Source: Nemertoderma westbladi (lineage: Eukaryota > Xenacoelomorpha > Nemertodermatida > Nemertodermatidae). Taken from it: a stretch of 64,000 bases of DNA. Below the pieces are notes generated by a model, which saw only the letters and a program-made list of their open reading frames with translations, did no database searches and was not told where the DNA came from. Of this stretch, positions 45,596 to 57,744 are shown piece after piece. The DNA lies in assembly GCA_032718475.1 (NCBI GenBank), contig JAUCBJ010004234.1:1-64000 (forward strand). Reading direction: 5' to 3'. Both the position numbers and the translations under genes were made by a program. Every line of letters begins with the position of its first letter. Position 1 is the stretch's first letter.

Positions 45596-46292
45596 TGTAT
45601 TTAATAAGGCAAAAACTGGTCACCCAGCTGTCTGGAATTTCATATTTATATTTTCTAACAGCATGAGGTCTCCTTGAAATAATTTTACAGTTGTACCAGC
45701 ACCAACGTACTGATATCAGAATATGCAGCCTTTGTTATAGGAATGTCTTTATGGGCTGACCAGTTATACCTGAACGCGGAGCCATGGAAAGGTTTCCATC
45801 TCGTATTCGGATTTCCTTATGAAGAGTGAAGTCATCAAATCAAATGTGTGCCTGCGGGCGCTTTGTAACACTGTTGCCTGTGTAACGAAGAACATTGGCC
45901 TATCTCCATATGCTTACCTCGTCACGATGGCCACCATTGTGGATTTGGTACAACACTGGACATGATGGTTGTTACTCGCGATGACTACTGGTATTTATTG
46001 GTGTTGAACCATTATTATTATTATTATGCACAGATTACGCCCTGGCAGGCTATAATTAAAAATTATAAAATATCGGAAATAGTTCATAATGGTACGATAC
46101 CAGATACCAGATACTCAGAAGGCACAATACATAGTAAAAAATATTATAAGGGCACAACACAATACACTTTAAAATATATTATATGTATGACGTATGTGAT
46201 GAATTATACGCTGTGGTGAGCTGGAAGTGCATACTGTAATTGTAAACATTACTAAATTTCCATAGTAGAGCGCACCCATGATAGTTACAACG
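45596..46292. other. No gene seen
   Basis: Sequence of the large - strand intron; nothing recognisable. Confidence 0.4.
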
Positions 46293-46718
46293 TTAAGTAA
46301 CCCCACAGTATTCAAGAAGTTGTTGCCGTTTTGAAGCGAATTGGATGGAAAATGCGTTGTAGCAGTTTCTAACAAAGGAAGCGTCGAGCCTATCCCTTAA
46401 TGCTGAGTCTCCTGTAAGGTCACGTGATGCGAGTGAATCACCTTCATATCTGTGGATCGGAAGTGGCGCCTGTCTCAGGGAGAGGGAAATAAGCCGATGC
46501 CTATTGTAGGCGCCAGAGCAACCATTATAGGATGTCTTCGAGTTGAGGGTATTGTAGTGTTGCATGGTTTGTTGAGTTGGGTTAGGACATGTGACGACCC
46601 TCATCAGGAGGCCAATTGACTGTTGGAATGCTTCGACTGAGATTGGTCTGCAACCTGATAACAGGTGTGAGCATGCGTTACTGACATGTGTTCCTACATA
46701 TAATTGTCCCCTCAGCAC
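46293..46718 (-). other. Unassigned 141-codon ORF
   Basis: Open frame with Cys and Ser content but no family I recognise, and no clear splice sites in matching phase. It lies directly downstream of a decayed LINE reverse transcriptase on the same strand, so it may be the LINE C-terminal or 3' region. Not a confident gene. Confidence 0.25.
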
Positions 46719-46839
46719 TTTTCTGTAGGATATATCCAGTTATCAATTTCCATGTCATTTAATGAGCCAATGTTGACTTTTAAACTGTACAGAATCAATG
46801 GCATTGCCAGTGCCTGCCATAACTTAAAAGTAACCTTTA

Positions 46840-47325
46840 AATAGAGCCATCTGGTTTTCCAAACTTTTGCTTGAAACATGTTGGATAGCATTGTGATAGT
46901 CTGTATTGTTTCATTATATTATATGTTCCATTAAATGTTATTATACGTTTCATTATATTATAGTTTATACATATCCATTTCGTTTTAGACTGCTCAAAAT
47001 TTAGGTTTACCTTATTGGCCTCGACTTCTAGGACCCGAACCATTTCCTCAAGGTCATGTGCTGATATTGAAGTCAGAATGAAGGATCGGCTTCAATGCCA
47101 GTTCCTTCAATAAATCCAGCAAACTTGAGAAAGATGGATGTATAGTACAGTAAGACAATAAAGTGGTGACTATCAATGGGTTGACATCGAGCATCAATAA
47201 CTTCTTTGCTAATATTGTGTGGTGAATTTCGTCAAAGGGTGCTTCATTGTTTAGTTGACAGATGAATATAGGGGATCCCTGAGATGTATAATATTCATTG
47301 ACCTTAAAGAAGAGTGTTAATTACC
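46840..47325 (-). pseudogene. Decayed LINE reverse transcriptase fragment
   Basis: On the - strand, FDEIHHTILAKKLLML (about 47240) resembles the RT motif around FDTVHH.IL, and MVRVLEVEANKVNLNFEQSKTKWI (47043-46960) is the helix after the catalytic ADD. The ADD motif and the rest are lost to deletions and stops. Confidence 0.6.
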
Positions 47326-47925
47326 ATGTCCATCCCCAAAAGAGAGAAAGTCCAGTCGTGGAGGGCAGTGTTTCTAAAGAACAACACCACTACAGGAAAC
47401 CGGGATGATTAATTTCTAAAATAATTAGGATTAATTAATTAAAAATCGGTCAGCCTATAAAGGCTGCATATCCTGATCTCAGTAGACAGTATGTGGTACC
47501 GGTACAACTATGAAATAATTTCAAGGAGACCTGCAAATGTAAAAATGAAATCCCAGAGAGCCAGGGAACCATTTTTTGTCTTTTAAATACATTTTAAATG
47601 GAACTGTAGGGCAAGGTAAAAGGCAAAGTATTGATTTTCCAGTAATTAATTGCACCATATTCGGTTCCCCTGTCCTAGGCGAATCTGGTTAACTAAAGGG
47701 GGAAGTGGAGTCGAGTCGGTCGAATATGGATCACTATCCGTATGGGATACAATACAATATATTTTCTAACTGTTAGATAGCCTGATAAAAAACCGGATAA
47801 CTGTTAATAACCGCAGTAGATATTACTATCCTATTTTTTGTGATGCATCCAAAATTATATGCTCTAATATATTTAGTGGAAATACAAATAGTTGCCATCG
47901 TATTATGAATTAATTAAATTCATAC

Positions 47926-48123
47926 CAGGACATATCAATGTATCGGTGTAGCAGAAACCCCATTTTCCAGATCCTGGTATAAAATGTCCCTCAGTAATAT
48001 CAGTGGCACACCAAGGTTGAATTTCTCCAACTGTTGTACATTTAGTGTATTCGACTCCAAAATAGTTGAAAGGGAAAACGCACCTTTTGTAACTATCAGA
48101 TCCAGAATTAGTGTGGCATATTT
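47926..48123 (-). CDS. Exon: fibronectin type II-like module
   Basis: A 198-nt exon on the - strand, acceptor TTTCTAG and donor GTATGA, phase 1 on both sides. Translation: CHTNSGSDSYKRCVFPFNYFGVEYTKCTTVG, PWCATD, then GKWGFCYTD. This fits the fibronectin type II pattern: C..PF.Y.G..Y..C, WC.T and WG.C. FN2 modules bind collagen or glycans in secreted and membrane proteins. The symmetrical phases suit the neighbouring - strand exons at 56205 and 39511, with which it probably forms one gene. Confidence 0.85.
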
Positions 48124-48574
48124 CTAGAAATGAAAATAGGTTACTTATATAAATCTATAATACAATTACAGCATCTGCTGTGCAAGAAGTGCACTATAAT
48201 AATAATACTAATAATAATAATAATACAATTTTGGCAGACCCAAAAATTAATCTGCCACAAATCAGTCGTTCAGCCATATACTTTCTATTTTTGGTTAACT
48301 TATCAAATCGTGTTTTGACAATGTCTGTTTAAACCAGGAAGGAACTTGCAATAGCACCATGTTGTGAAAATGATGATTCTCCCAGCCAATTAGTACGTAG
48401 TGATTATCAATGTAAACACCTGTCGACATCGATACAATTTAAAATTTGTTTGAATTAATTTTGAACAATACGGTAAACATGGTGTATTGCACAGTTGTTC
48501 ATCTCGCGGTTAACTGGATATAAAGCACCGTTTCATTGCTATGTAATAATTAAATATTATTATTTTAGTTTCAA

Positions 48575-48818
48575 GCAAAAGCAAACAGTCGGCTGAAGCC
48601 GGAGGCGACCCGGAGGCTCCTCTTTCGATAGCTGCTACCCGAGGGTAGGGGTGGGCGCTACTCCTATCCCAAGATTTGCTCCCAGTTAATTAACTGGTAC
48701 TCAACTGGTACTCATTTTATCGACCCCAGTGGATGAAAGGCTGAGTGGACCCTGGCGGGGCTGAACCTACAACCAATAGATTGCAGTCCCGGCGCTCAAC
48801 CAACTGAGCTACCCCGCC
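48575..48818 (-). mobile_element. tRNA-derived SINE
   Basis: From 48818 leftwards: a tRNA-like head GGCGGGGTAGCTCAGTTGG (A-box), B-box GGTTCAGCCCC (48767-48757), then a unique body with the (A/C)TGGTACTC repeat and an end near 48575. The head could derive from a tRNA with a TAGCTCAGTTGG D-arm. No clear target duplication found. Confidence 0.75.
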
Positions 48819-48829
48819 TTCGGTCTTTC

Positions 48830-50340
48830 AGTTTAATCCCACATAATAATTACCCAACAATTATAGGCTTCTAAATAATATATGCTACTGTATATTTAAT
48901 ATACCAAGGCCCTGCCAATGTCACAAATAACAAGAAAGAATAATCAATAAATTAACAGTAGGATTTTAATTAGAATTTTGCTATTCGAATTATTCTAATA
49001 GGATGCAAATTACCCGGATTGACTAGATTATAATCAGTTGAAGGTGGACGATAGTATTATTTTTTGTTCAATTCGGAGAAGCCGACAATAAAAGGCCCGA
49101 CAATAACGGAATATGCAGTTATGACACACATGCTAAAATATATATGTCATGATCTTGCGCACCAAATGGAAAGTCTGTGTTAAGAATTTGGATCAACTAA
49201 ACCTCATGAGAGTTCCATACCCATTCTTTCCGGATAAGCGGCTAAAAAACATCTACCAACTCAATACCTTCTCGGATACTGTATTAGTAATTATTGCAAG
49301 TCATGTATCTTGTTAGTTTTCAATTATGGGATAATTTACCATTCAGAATGTCATTTTATAAATTACCATATTGATTTACTGTAATGATAATCCCATGGAC
49401 GTACTACTGTTATTCGGTAGACTACAGTCAAAAGTAAATAAGCCTACCCAAAAATCAGCAATAATTCTGTAATAAATGTAATACCTATGGAAGCATTTGT
49501 TTATTCATGAGTTTCTCTATATTTTATAATAAAACTGTAATATTATTTAAAATGGGGAAACAAACAGTATGCTATACCGAGATGCCAAGGAAACTATTAC
49601 CGTATGCCATATAAAAGTAGAGTGGACATATGGAGAGTACAGTACCATTATTACTCAGAGTTCCATATTCCAGTATTCCGCATACCACCAGTGTGGTATC
49701 TGATCCCCCCTAGGGCAGTATGGATCTCCGGCTCCGCGTTAAATTAAAATCTCGAGAAGTAGAATTCACCTCAACTAAAGATACTGTTATTTCTATTAAA
49801 CCTTGGCTGGATGGTTGAGATGGTAACTGTCCATGGCAAAACCTCGACCCGCTGTACCACTATCCAGTTTGGCCATTCCCTGTGAGCATCATGCCAACAC
49901 TGGAACCACCTCCTCGACCAACCAGCCGCTCGAGTGCTGAGGAGAGGATATCTCTCACTATAGATCCTTTTGTTGTTTTCTCAGTTCAGGACGCTCTCGG
50001 TTCAGTGGAGGAACTCAAAGAGGCAGCACAAAAATTGTCGGATTTATTTACCGATTTATTAGCCTGCCTATCCGTTATCCAGTGATACACCTCATCCACT
50101 CTGCCGCTTAATATACAATACTCCAATGTTAATTGTGGACTTCATTTGTTTGTAATTTCTGTTTACCTTTAATTTACCTTTAAAACCGACACAAATGGAA
50201 TTGAGGTTAGAATTCTCAATTTATCATCTAAGAACTGAAACTTAATTTGCATTTTTGTATATATGTAATTTAATTATAACAATTTTATTAGATAAATATG
50301 AATTCGAGAAACATAATAAAATAATGAAGAAAAACTAAAC
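48830..50340. other. No gene seen
   Basis: AT-rich intronic sequence. A 67-codon frame at 49882-50085 (SAEERISLTID) has no recognised family and no support from splice sites. Confidence 0.4.
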
Positions 50341-50492
50341 TAAACTGAAGTGAGGAATAGAGTTTTCAAACACATCAAGAAACATCTTTTGGATGAAACC
50401 GTTGGTCAGTTAACTAGGCTTTAACAAATACAATGGTTGTGCCAGGGAAGAGAGGTTTTCAACGAATATGGAGTAAAATTTCACCATGCCTA
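50340..50492 (-). pseudogene. Gypsy reverse transcriptase/RNase H junction, truncated
   Basis: On the - strand the sequence continues from the gypsy RT with a FLGMVKFYS-like motif and NLSSLAQPLY, the usual region after the RT thumb. It then decays near 50340. Single copy, outside the tandem duplication. Confidence 0.65.
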
Positions 50493-51885
50493 GAAAACTT
50501 TGTAAGCTCTTGAGATTACCTCTCTGTACCATACTATAGCTCGAATGCGCTCTGGATCCACTGATCTGCCTTCCATTGAGATTATGAATCCTAAATATTT
50601 AACAGAATCTGAAGCAAATATGCACTTTTCCTTCTTAAGTTTTATACCTGCGTCACAAAGCCGAGAGAAAACATTTTCCACCAACTTCAGATGAGACTTT
50701 AAATCTTCTGAATATACTAGAATGTCATCGATTAGCAACTATAACCATTGGTGATGCCCAGTCTGATGTGGCCACTGGCTTAAGTGTACCCCGTTTTACC
50801 ATGTCTTCCAATGTGTCCTTAACCTTCAACTGTAGCACTAATGGCACATGTCTCGCTTTCCTATACACTGGCTTCTCGTCATGTCTTAGGTAAATGTGAG
50901 CTTGAAACCCTTTTTCACTTTCCCTATTTTCGGTGAAAAAATATTGGAATATGCATTGACCAAGTCAATTAAATTATTCCAGAGTGTTTTGGTTATCGGT
51001 TCTACTGCATGAACTGTATCTGGATTCAGAGAATTAAAGTTAAACTCTACACATAACTGAAGTCCAAGGATTGGAGGACCAATATTGTCTTGAACTATAA
51101 TGAATTCACGAGAAGCTTCCTCATGTCCTGGAAGACAAACTGACAAATTTGCTGCACCAAGTGGGATTACAGTCGATTTACCAAACACGCACAATGCTGC
51201 TGTTTTCGACAACTTATATCGGCCAGGTAAATATGAAATCGGAATTATATTCCTAGATGCCCCTGAATCTAACAGCAATTTTCTAGGTGTTCCTTCAATT
51301 ACAAAGGTACCAAATATTTGCGACCTCCCTTTTACAAGGAATGAATATGAACAATCAGTGTCGTTTGCAAAATCTTCTGCCACAACAATGTTCTCGTGAC
51401 CAATAATATTAGTGGACGGATGTGATTGTGAAGGCCCCCTCCGAGGAACCCAAGTGGAGTTTCTAGGGGCGAAGTTGTTGAATCTTGCTAGGCAGCATCA
51501 TGATTCCCTCCTTTGCAAAATCCACAATGCTTGCGAAATGTGGAACAAACCTCTCGACTTAACCTATGAAAACCACCACAAAATTTACATTTTATTGGCT
51601 GCTCATGTTGCCCTGCTGGTCTATCTTTAGATAATGCTGGTGCACTTTTCTTGTCAAAAAGCTTGCTCGTATTGACATCCGATGGTGAATTCCCATTCAT
51701 TGCATCGGATTGCCGTTTGGCTAGCCAAGGCCAAAACAGTATCTAGCTTATTAAGACTTCTTTCAAATACACATATACGCAATAATGGTATCATTGTATT
51801 GTAATGGTATCAGAACAATTTCTGCATGTTGCTTGCAATATTTCACTTGTTTCCTGAGTTGCATTACATAATCATCAGTCAATGC
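50493..51885 (-). mobile_element. Deleted gypsy element, tandem copy 1
   Basis: A 1393-bp unit read on the - strand: Gag zinc-knuckle end (51700-51488; CKFCGGFH.. and CGFCKGGNH), retropepsin with LLDSGASRNIIP (51383-50886), the start of RT (SDWASPMVIV), then a deletion that removes most of the palm and joins to IDDILVYS (50738-50490). The RT is therefore dead. Identical, as far as I can see, to 51886-53278. Confidence 0.88.
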
Positions 51886-53278
51886 GAAAACTTTGTAAGC
51901 TCTTGAGATTACCTCTCTGTACCATACTATAGCTCGAATGCGCTCTGGATCCACTGATCTGCCTTCCATTGAGATTATGAATCCTAAATATTTAACAGAA
52001 TCTGAAGCAAATATGCACTTTTCCTTCTTAAGTTTTATACCTGCGTCACAAAGCCGAGAGAAAACATTTTCCACCAACTTCAGATGAGACTTTAAATCTT
52101 CTGAATATACTAGAATGTCATCGATTAGCAACTATAACCATTGGTGATGCCCAGTCTGATGTGGCCACTGGCTTAAGTGTACCCCGTTTTACCATGTCTT
52201 CCAATGTGTCCTTAACCTTCAACTGTAGCACTAATGGCACATGTCTCGCTTTCCTATACACTGGCTTCTCGTCATGTCTTAGGTAAATGTGAGCTTGAAA
52301 CCCTTTTTCACTTTCCCTATTTTCGGTGAAAAAATATTGGAATATGCATTGACCAAGTCAATTAAATTATTCCAGAGTGTTTTGGTTATCGGTTCTACTG
52401 CATGAACTGTATCTGGATTCAGAGAATTAAAGTTAAACTCTACACATAACTGAAGTCCAAGGATTGGAGGACCAATATTGTCTTGAACTATAATGAATTC
52501 ACGAGAAGCTTCCTCATGTCCTGGAAGACAAACTGACAAATTTGCTGCACCAAGTGGGATTACAGTCGATTTACCAAACACGCACAATGCTGCTGTTTTC
52601 GACAACTTATATCGGCCAGGTAAATATGAAATCGGAATTATATTCCTAGATGCCCCTGAATCTAACAGCAATTTTCTAGGTGTTCCTTCAATTACAAAGG
52701 TACCAAATATTTGCGACCTCCCTTTTACAAGGAATGAATATGAACAATCAGTGTCGTTTGCAAAATCTTCTGCCACAACAATGTTCTCGTGACCAATAAT
52801 ATTAGTGGACGGATGTGATTGTGAAGGCCCCCTCCGAGGAACCCAAGTGGAGTTTCTAGGGGCGAAGTTGTTGAATCTTGCTAGGCAGCATCATGATTCC
52901 CTCCTTTGCAAAATCCACAATGCTTGCGAAATGTGGAACAAACCTCTCGACTTAACCTATGAAAACCACCACAAAATTTACATTTTATTGGCTGCTCATG
53001 TTGCCCTGCTGGTCTATCTTTAGATAATGCTGGTGCACTTTTCTTGTCAAAAAGCTTGCTCGTATTGACATCCGATGGTGAATTCCCATTCATTGCATCG
53101 GATTGCCGTTTGGCTAGCCAAGGCCAAAACAGTATCTAGCTTATTAAGACTTCTTTCAAATACACATATACGCAATAATGGTATCATTGTATTGTAATGG
53201 TATCAGAACAATTTCTGCATGTTGCTTGCAATATTTCACTTGTTTCCTGAGTTGCATTACATAATCATCAGTCAATGC
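51886..53278 (-). mobile_element. Deleted gypsy element, tandem copy 2
   Basis: Head-to-tail duplicate of 50493-51885: Gag knuckles 53093-52881, retropepsin 52776-52279, fused RT fragment 52131 leftward. The junction between units is GTCAATGC-GAAAAC (51885/51886). The protease ORFs of both copies are identical over 165 codons. Confidence 0.88.
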
Positions 53279-54260
53279 ATAATACATTATTATAGTAATA
53301 AAATATTATTATACAGTAACAAAATTAATTAACAAATATTATTGAAATATATTTTTGGACTCGACATCCTCGTCACCAATGTTCTACCGGGCAAATTAAC
53401 AACTAATAAAGTTACTACAGTTATAAAGTTACTGTTAATACAAAATTATCACTTTATTAATCAAATAAACAATATACTTTGTCCGCCCCCAACACTGGTA
53501 CTTAAATTAAATGGCACTCTCCAAATCATCAGCTGAACAACGCAACTAAAACCATTAAGTCTGTGATGAATAACTACTTACCAGTTTACGTTTAATTTTC
53601 AGGATTGTTACATAATCTATTTAATTAATAATGATAATAAAATATAATAAGCCTATTGTAAAAGTATCAGACTGCGCAAATTTTCACCAAATCTCAGCAA
53701 CACGGCCTCTATTAAAGGTCGACTTCTCTATTACCCATTTAGTGGACAATTATTTAATTTTTTCAATACAATAGGCCTATTACTGTATTAACACAACGAT
53801 ATTGGATATATTTTATAGTCTTATAAAGTACTCAGTTGTAATATAAAGTGATCTGTTGATACTTAACATTTTATATATCTTTCATATGAAAACCAACATG
53901 GTGAAGTAATGTATCAATTCCAAAAATACGATAAAATTATTGCTGCATTTCATAATTGAAAGTAATATTATTTATTAATATTTGGCAATATTTATTGGTA
54001 TTATATACAACGACAGCCAGAACGGTCCAGTTATTATCATAATTAATTTAATCATAATTAAAAAATTTAAAAAAATAATTGAAATAATTAAATCATAATT
54101 TAAAAATTAACATAAGATACATAACTTTCAATTACTACTAACTAATTACTACTAATTATTACTACTACTAATTACTCATACCAAAGCGTATTTTATTAAT
54201 AAATTGTAATAACAGAAGGAAATCTCTGTTATAATGCTAAAAAATCATGCCCCCAGTTAC
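53279..54260. other. No gene; AT-rich
   Basis: Simple AT-rich intronic sequence with (TAC/ACT)n-like runs near 54125-54180. Confidence 0.5.
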
Positions 54261-54261
54261 C

Positions 54262-54475
54262 ACCCAGTTAACTCAATGGCATGGCCTTTTTTATAGTACG
54301 CCTTGTTTGTGGTGCAGGTTTCGAATCCGACTTAAAGGGTGTAAAAATTTCGCACTGTCGTGTCCCTAGGGAAAAGAAACTATAGACATTAATGACTTCA
54401 CCAACCCATCGGTATAATGGGAATCTAGCTTTGCTGGGGTAATAATAAAATAAGCGCTTTGAGTATGCAATCGTA
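54262..54475 (+). mobile_element. tRNA-derived SINE copy, 5' decayed and 3' truncated
   Basis: B-box GGTTTCGAATCC near 54318 and body TTCGCACTGTCGTGTCCC..GGGTAATAATAAAATAAGCGCTTTGAGTATGC match 59532-59782, but the sequence stops at GAGTATGC where the LINE begins. Confidence 0.75.
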
Positions 54476-56005
54476 CCAATCGTGCCAGTGGAGTAGATGG
54501 TGTTCCCCCTGAGGTCTTTAAAATACCTGAGTGTTTAAAGCTCATCTATCCCATCATAGTAGACATGTACCGTACAACAAGAGTCCCACAAGAAATGAAA
54601 ACAAATAAGTAGGTGCCAGTTCCCAAGAAGGGCAACCTAACACTATGGTTCTTTTCTGGGAATCTCATTGATCTCGATTGCTGCAAAGCTATACAATAGA
54701 ATTCTATTAAATCGTATCAGGGATCCCATTGAGAGACTGCTCCGTGGAAATCAGAGGGACCATGGAGCCCATTTTGGCACTTAGAAGGATAATTGAGGAG
54801 TTATCCAAAAAGAAACACAGGCATCTGGCTGTTATCTTTGTTGACTTCTTCAAGGCCTTTGATTAAGTCTCTCGCTCACGTATGTTCAGCATACTTTCAT
54901 TATATGGGATTCCTGATGAAATTATTGCAGCAATCAGATCAGTATACGATGGTTCGACAACATTTGTGTCTACTGTTGAAGGTGACACAGAACCATTTGA
55001 AGTGTTATGGGGCGTCCTCCAGGGAGACACACTTGCACCATTCTTGTTCATAATTGTTGTTGACTATGTTCTACGCATGTCCTTAGATCATCATAATGAT
55101 GATGGGGTGATGATAACTCCACCTACTGGCTCCAGAAGTCGAGGAAATCCTGCCAAGTACCTAACTGATCTAGACTTGGCTGATGACTTAGGAGTAATCT
55201 CAGAATCACTAGAGGGAGCCCAATGCCTCCTCAGCTCATTAGAACATGCTGCTTCTAGTGTTAGTCTTTTTATTAACTCCAGAAAGACCAAAATTTTGAC
55301 AGTTAACTTTGAAAGTCCTCAGCAAGTCTCTGATGGGATGAGCATAAGCTCAAAAGATGGTATGCTTGAGCATGTGGATGACTTCTGTTACCTGGGATCA
55401 TTGATCCGGAAGTCAGGTGAGGACCTTCGAATACGTAAGGGAACGGCATGGGCAGCCTTGAATAGGCTTTCCAGGATTTTGAAGTCACCGAGAATTAATC
55501 GGAATCTTAAGGTCCGATTATTTAGAGCAGCAGTAGTTCCAGTACTCCTCTATGGGAGTCCATGCTGGGCTCTAACTGCTGAGGACACCAAATCTCTGGA
55601 TGGCACATTCACAAGAATGCTACGCCGGGTTCATTGTGTCAAGTACAATGCACATATCTCCATCCAGACACTATGTAACATTGGAGGTGTCTCATTGGTT
55701 CCCCCAAGCTTGACACTAGAACAAAATCGCCTCCGCTTTGCAGGACATTGCTTTCGCCATGAGGACCAGCCAGTGCATAATCTTGTACTTTGGCAGCCTC
55801 ATGGAGTGAATAAGCATGGTGGTCAGCCCATGACTTTCTTGAGACGCATCTTAAAGGACACTGGCCTTAAAGATGCGGATGATCTAGCAAATGTCATGGG
55901 TGTTAGGGAGTTGTGGCGGTGCAATTCTGTCGATAAGCCGGCACAGCATTCTTAAAAATGCAGCTGCAATGCAGCATGCCGATCTTAGTAGTAGTAGTTG
56001 TAGTC
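54476..56005 (+). mobile_element. 5'-truncated RTE-like LINE, same family as 15062-18820
   Basis: Starts within the RT domain (CCAATCGTGCCAGTGGAGTAG) and runs to the TAG-repeat tail. The main open frame is 54882-55955 (357 codons): YGIPDEIIAAIRSVYDG, GVLQGDTLAPFLF, LADDLGVI (F to L at the catalytic loop), LLYGSPCWAL and the C-terminal end. Before it a small indel near 54640 and a TAA in the FD(stop)VS motif (54863) break the frame. Close to the insertion at 15062 at the nucleotide level, so both derive from a recently active family. Confidence 0.88.
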
Positions 56006-56204
56006 CCTTGACCATTTGTAAAGTTAAGTTGGGGCATATCGGGTTATTATTAACCCACTCGATTGCACCCCCATTCACCAGGATCATGCAGTTGAAACAG
56101 ATCATACTCCGACTATATGCACCACTGTCATATAATATATAATTGCATATTATGCAATTTGAAAAACGTTATTCAAATATATTACAACCTAAAAACCAAC
56201 TTAC

Positions 56205-56330
56205 CTTTACAGATTCCATCGATATCTTTAACGTATCCAACAGCACAATTATTGGTGCAGTTTGCCTGTCCTCTTTTAATCTGACAGTCAAATTCTATAC
56301 CACATGCAATGCAAGGGTCTTCCATTGGAC
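56205..56330 (-). CDS. Exon: EGF-like module
   Basis: A 126-nt exon on the - strand with acceptor TTATTAG and donor GTAAGT, phase 1 at both ends. Translation has six cysteines in about 36 residues: DPCIACGIEFDCQIKRGQANC, NNCAVGYVKDIDGIC. This is compatible with a small EGF-like or related disulfide module (a final GY..D..G.C as in EGF). Symmetric phase-1 boundaries are typical of shuffled EGF exons and match the neighbouring exons on this strand (62521 upstream, 47926 downstream). The exact module subtype is uncertain. Confidence 0.75.
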
Positions 56331-57740
56331 CTAATAATTAAATATATTACCCTCAATCAATATTTGTACATCAGGGTGCAGTAATTGATGATATTAAACT
56401 AATTACAACAATATGTTAGGTTATAATATTCGAGATATTTGAATTTGACAAAAACGGCCATATGTCATTTCACCCTCTACTAAATTAAACATTGTAATTT
56501 ATGATTAATCAATCCCTCTGGTGTACCAACACATAGAAAAGGCGCTATACTTAACCTTCAAACTAATTCAGTACCATGTTCTGTTCAGCCAGGTGGCAGT
56601 GTGTATGTTAACCATGTTGTTAGCAGGAATGAGTGAGAAAAAGAAAGGGGGAGGAAAGGGGGACAGTACGTGTTCAGCCCTTTTAATCTGCACCCCCCCC
56701 CCCCCCCCCTTTCCTAAGAACCAATACATAACCGCGACATCTACCATCCAAGGGGCGGAAGGGTAGCACAAACTTATTTCCAATCACACGTTCAATATGC
56801 GAAGCCATGTGGTTTATAGGAAATATCGACAATTCTAGAAAATCGAGAATATGAGAAACTCGATCGAAATACCTGCTCATCCCAGTATCCGTCTGTAGTC
56901 ACCGGACAGCTGCGGTTTATTCCCGTAGAACAGTAGAATTCCCGCAGCTTCTAACCCAATTCGACAACGAATTAGCCTCATACCATCGCGTGGCAGAGAA
57001 CGTAATCCGGTGCGATACACGTCTGCCCGACTTTCAACAATTTCCCCCAGGCGATCCCAGGATCCGGCTTACAGTTTACACAGATGCTGCACGAAGACCC
57101 CACGCAAATTCAACATGGAAAATTTCTAAACTTTTGCCAGACTACATATGTACCAAGTTTGGATATATTTTATCAAGATTTGGCTGAGTTATTAACGTTT
57201 AAAATTGGACACAACAGATCGACAGAACAACAGAACTACAGATCGACGGAACAACAGAACAACAGAGCAACAGACACAACGATTGAGTTAGTGGTGTCTG
57301 TATGCTATGCTGGCTTACTTTCGTCACTCGCCCCACAGAGCAAACCAGTTATCCGTCCTGGTGTAAGCCTAACTATTCATTGGATATTCAAGAAATTTCA
57401 ATACACTGTATACTAGGTGAGATAAAATACTTTTAAACACTATGGCCCAAACTTGTGCAATATAACTTATGGTGGAGGTTGCTTACCGTAGGAGTTGAGT
57501 ATGTTTGTGGGTTTTCGGCAGGGAACTCTATATTGCCTATATAGCGCAGGGCTTTCCGAAACAATGACTGAGGTGGAGGTGTGAACACATGTACTAATTG
57601 AACACCGGTGTTACAGGTGTTATTGGTTGTTAATATTATAAAAATTAGTGATATTATATCCAACTATATTGGCAGAAGCAGCCTCAAAGAACAACATTAC
57701 ACCATTTCAATCCCCCACTCTACTAAATTTGTTAGAATAT
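56331..57740. other. No confirmed gene; (C)n run at 56693-56712
   Basis: Intronic sequence with a G-rich run (about 56645-56665) and about 20 consecutive C. A possible - strand exon around 57490-57600 has a GTAAGC donor but its phase does not fit the symmetric exons, so it is not called. Confidence 0.4.
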
Positions 57741-57744
57741 AGTT

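Noticed and set aside
49882-50085. 67-codon ORF as an exon or gene
   Set aside because: No family recognised, no suitable splice sites and no conserved copy in the window.
57433-57663. Possible - strand exon with GTAAGC donor
   Set aside because: The acceptor is weak, the phase does not match the symmetric phase-1 exons and no domain is recognisable.
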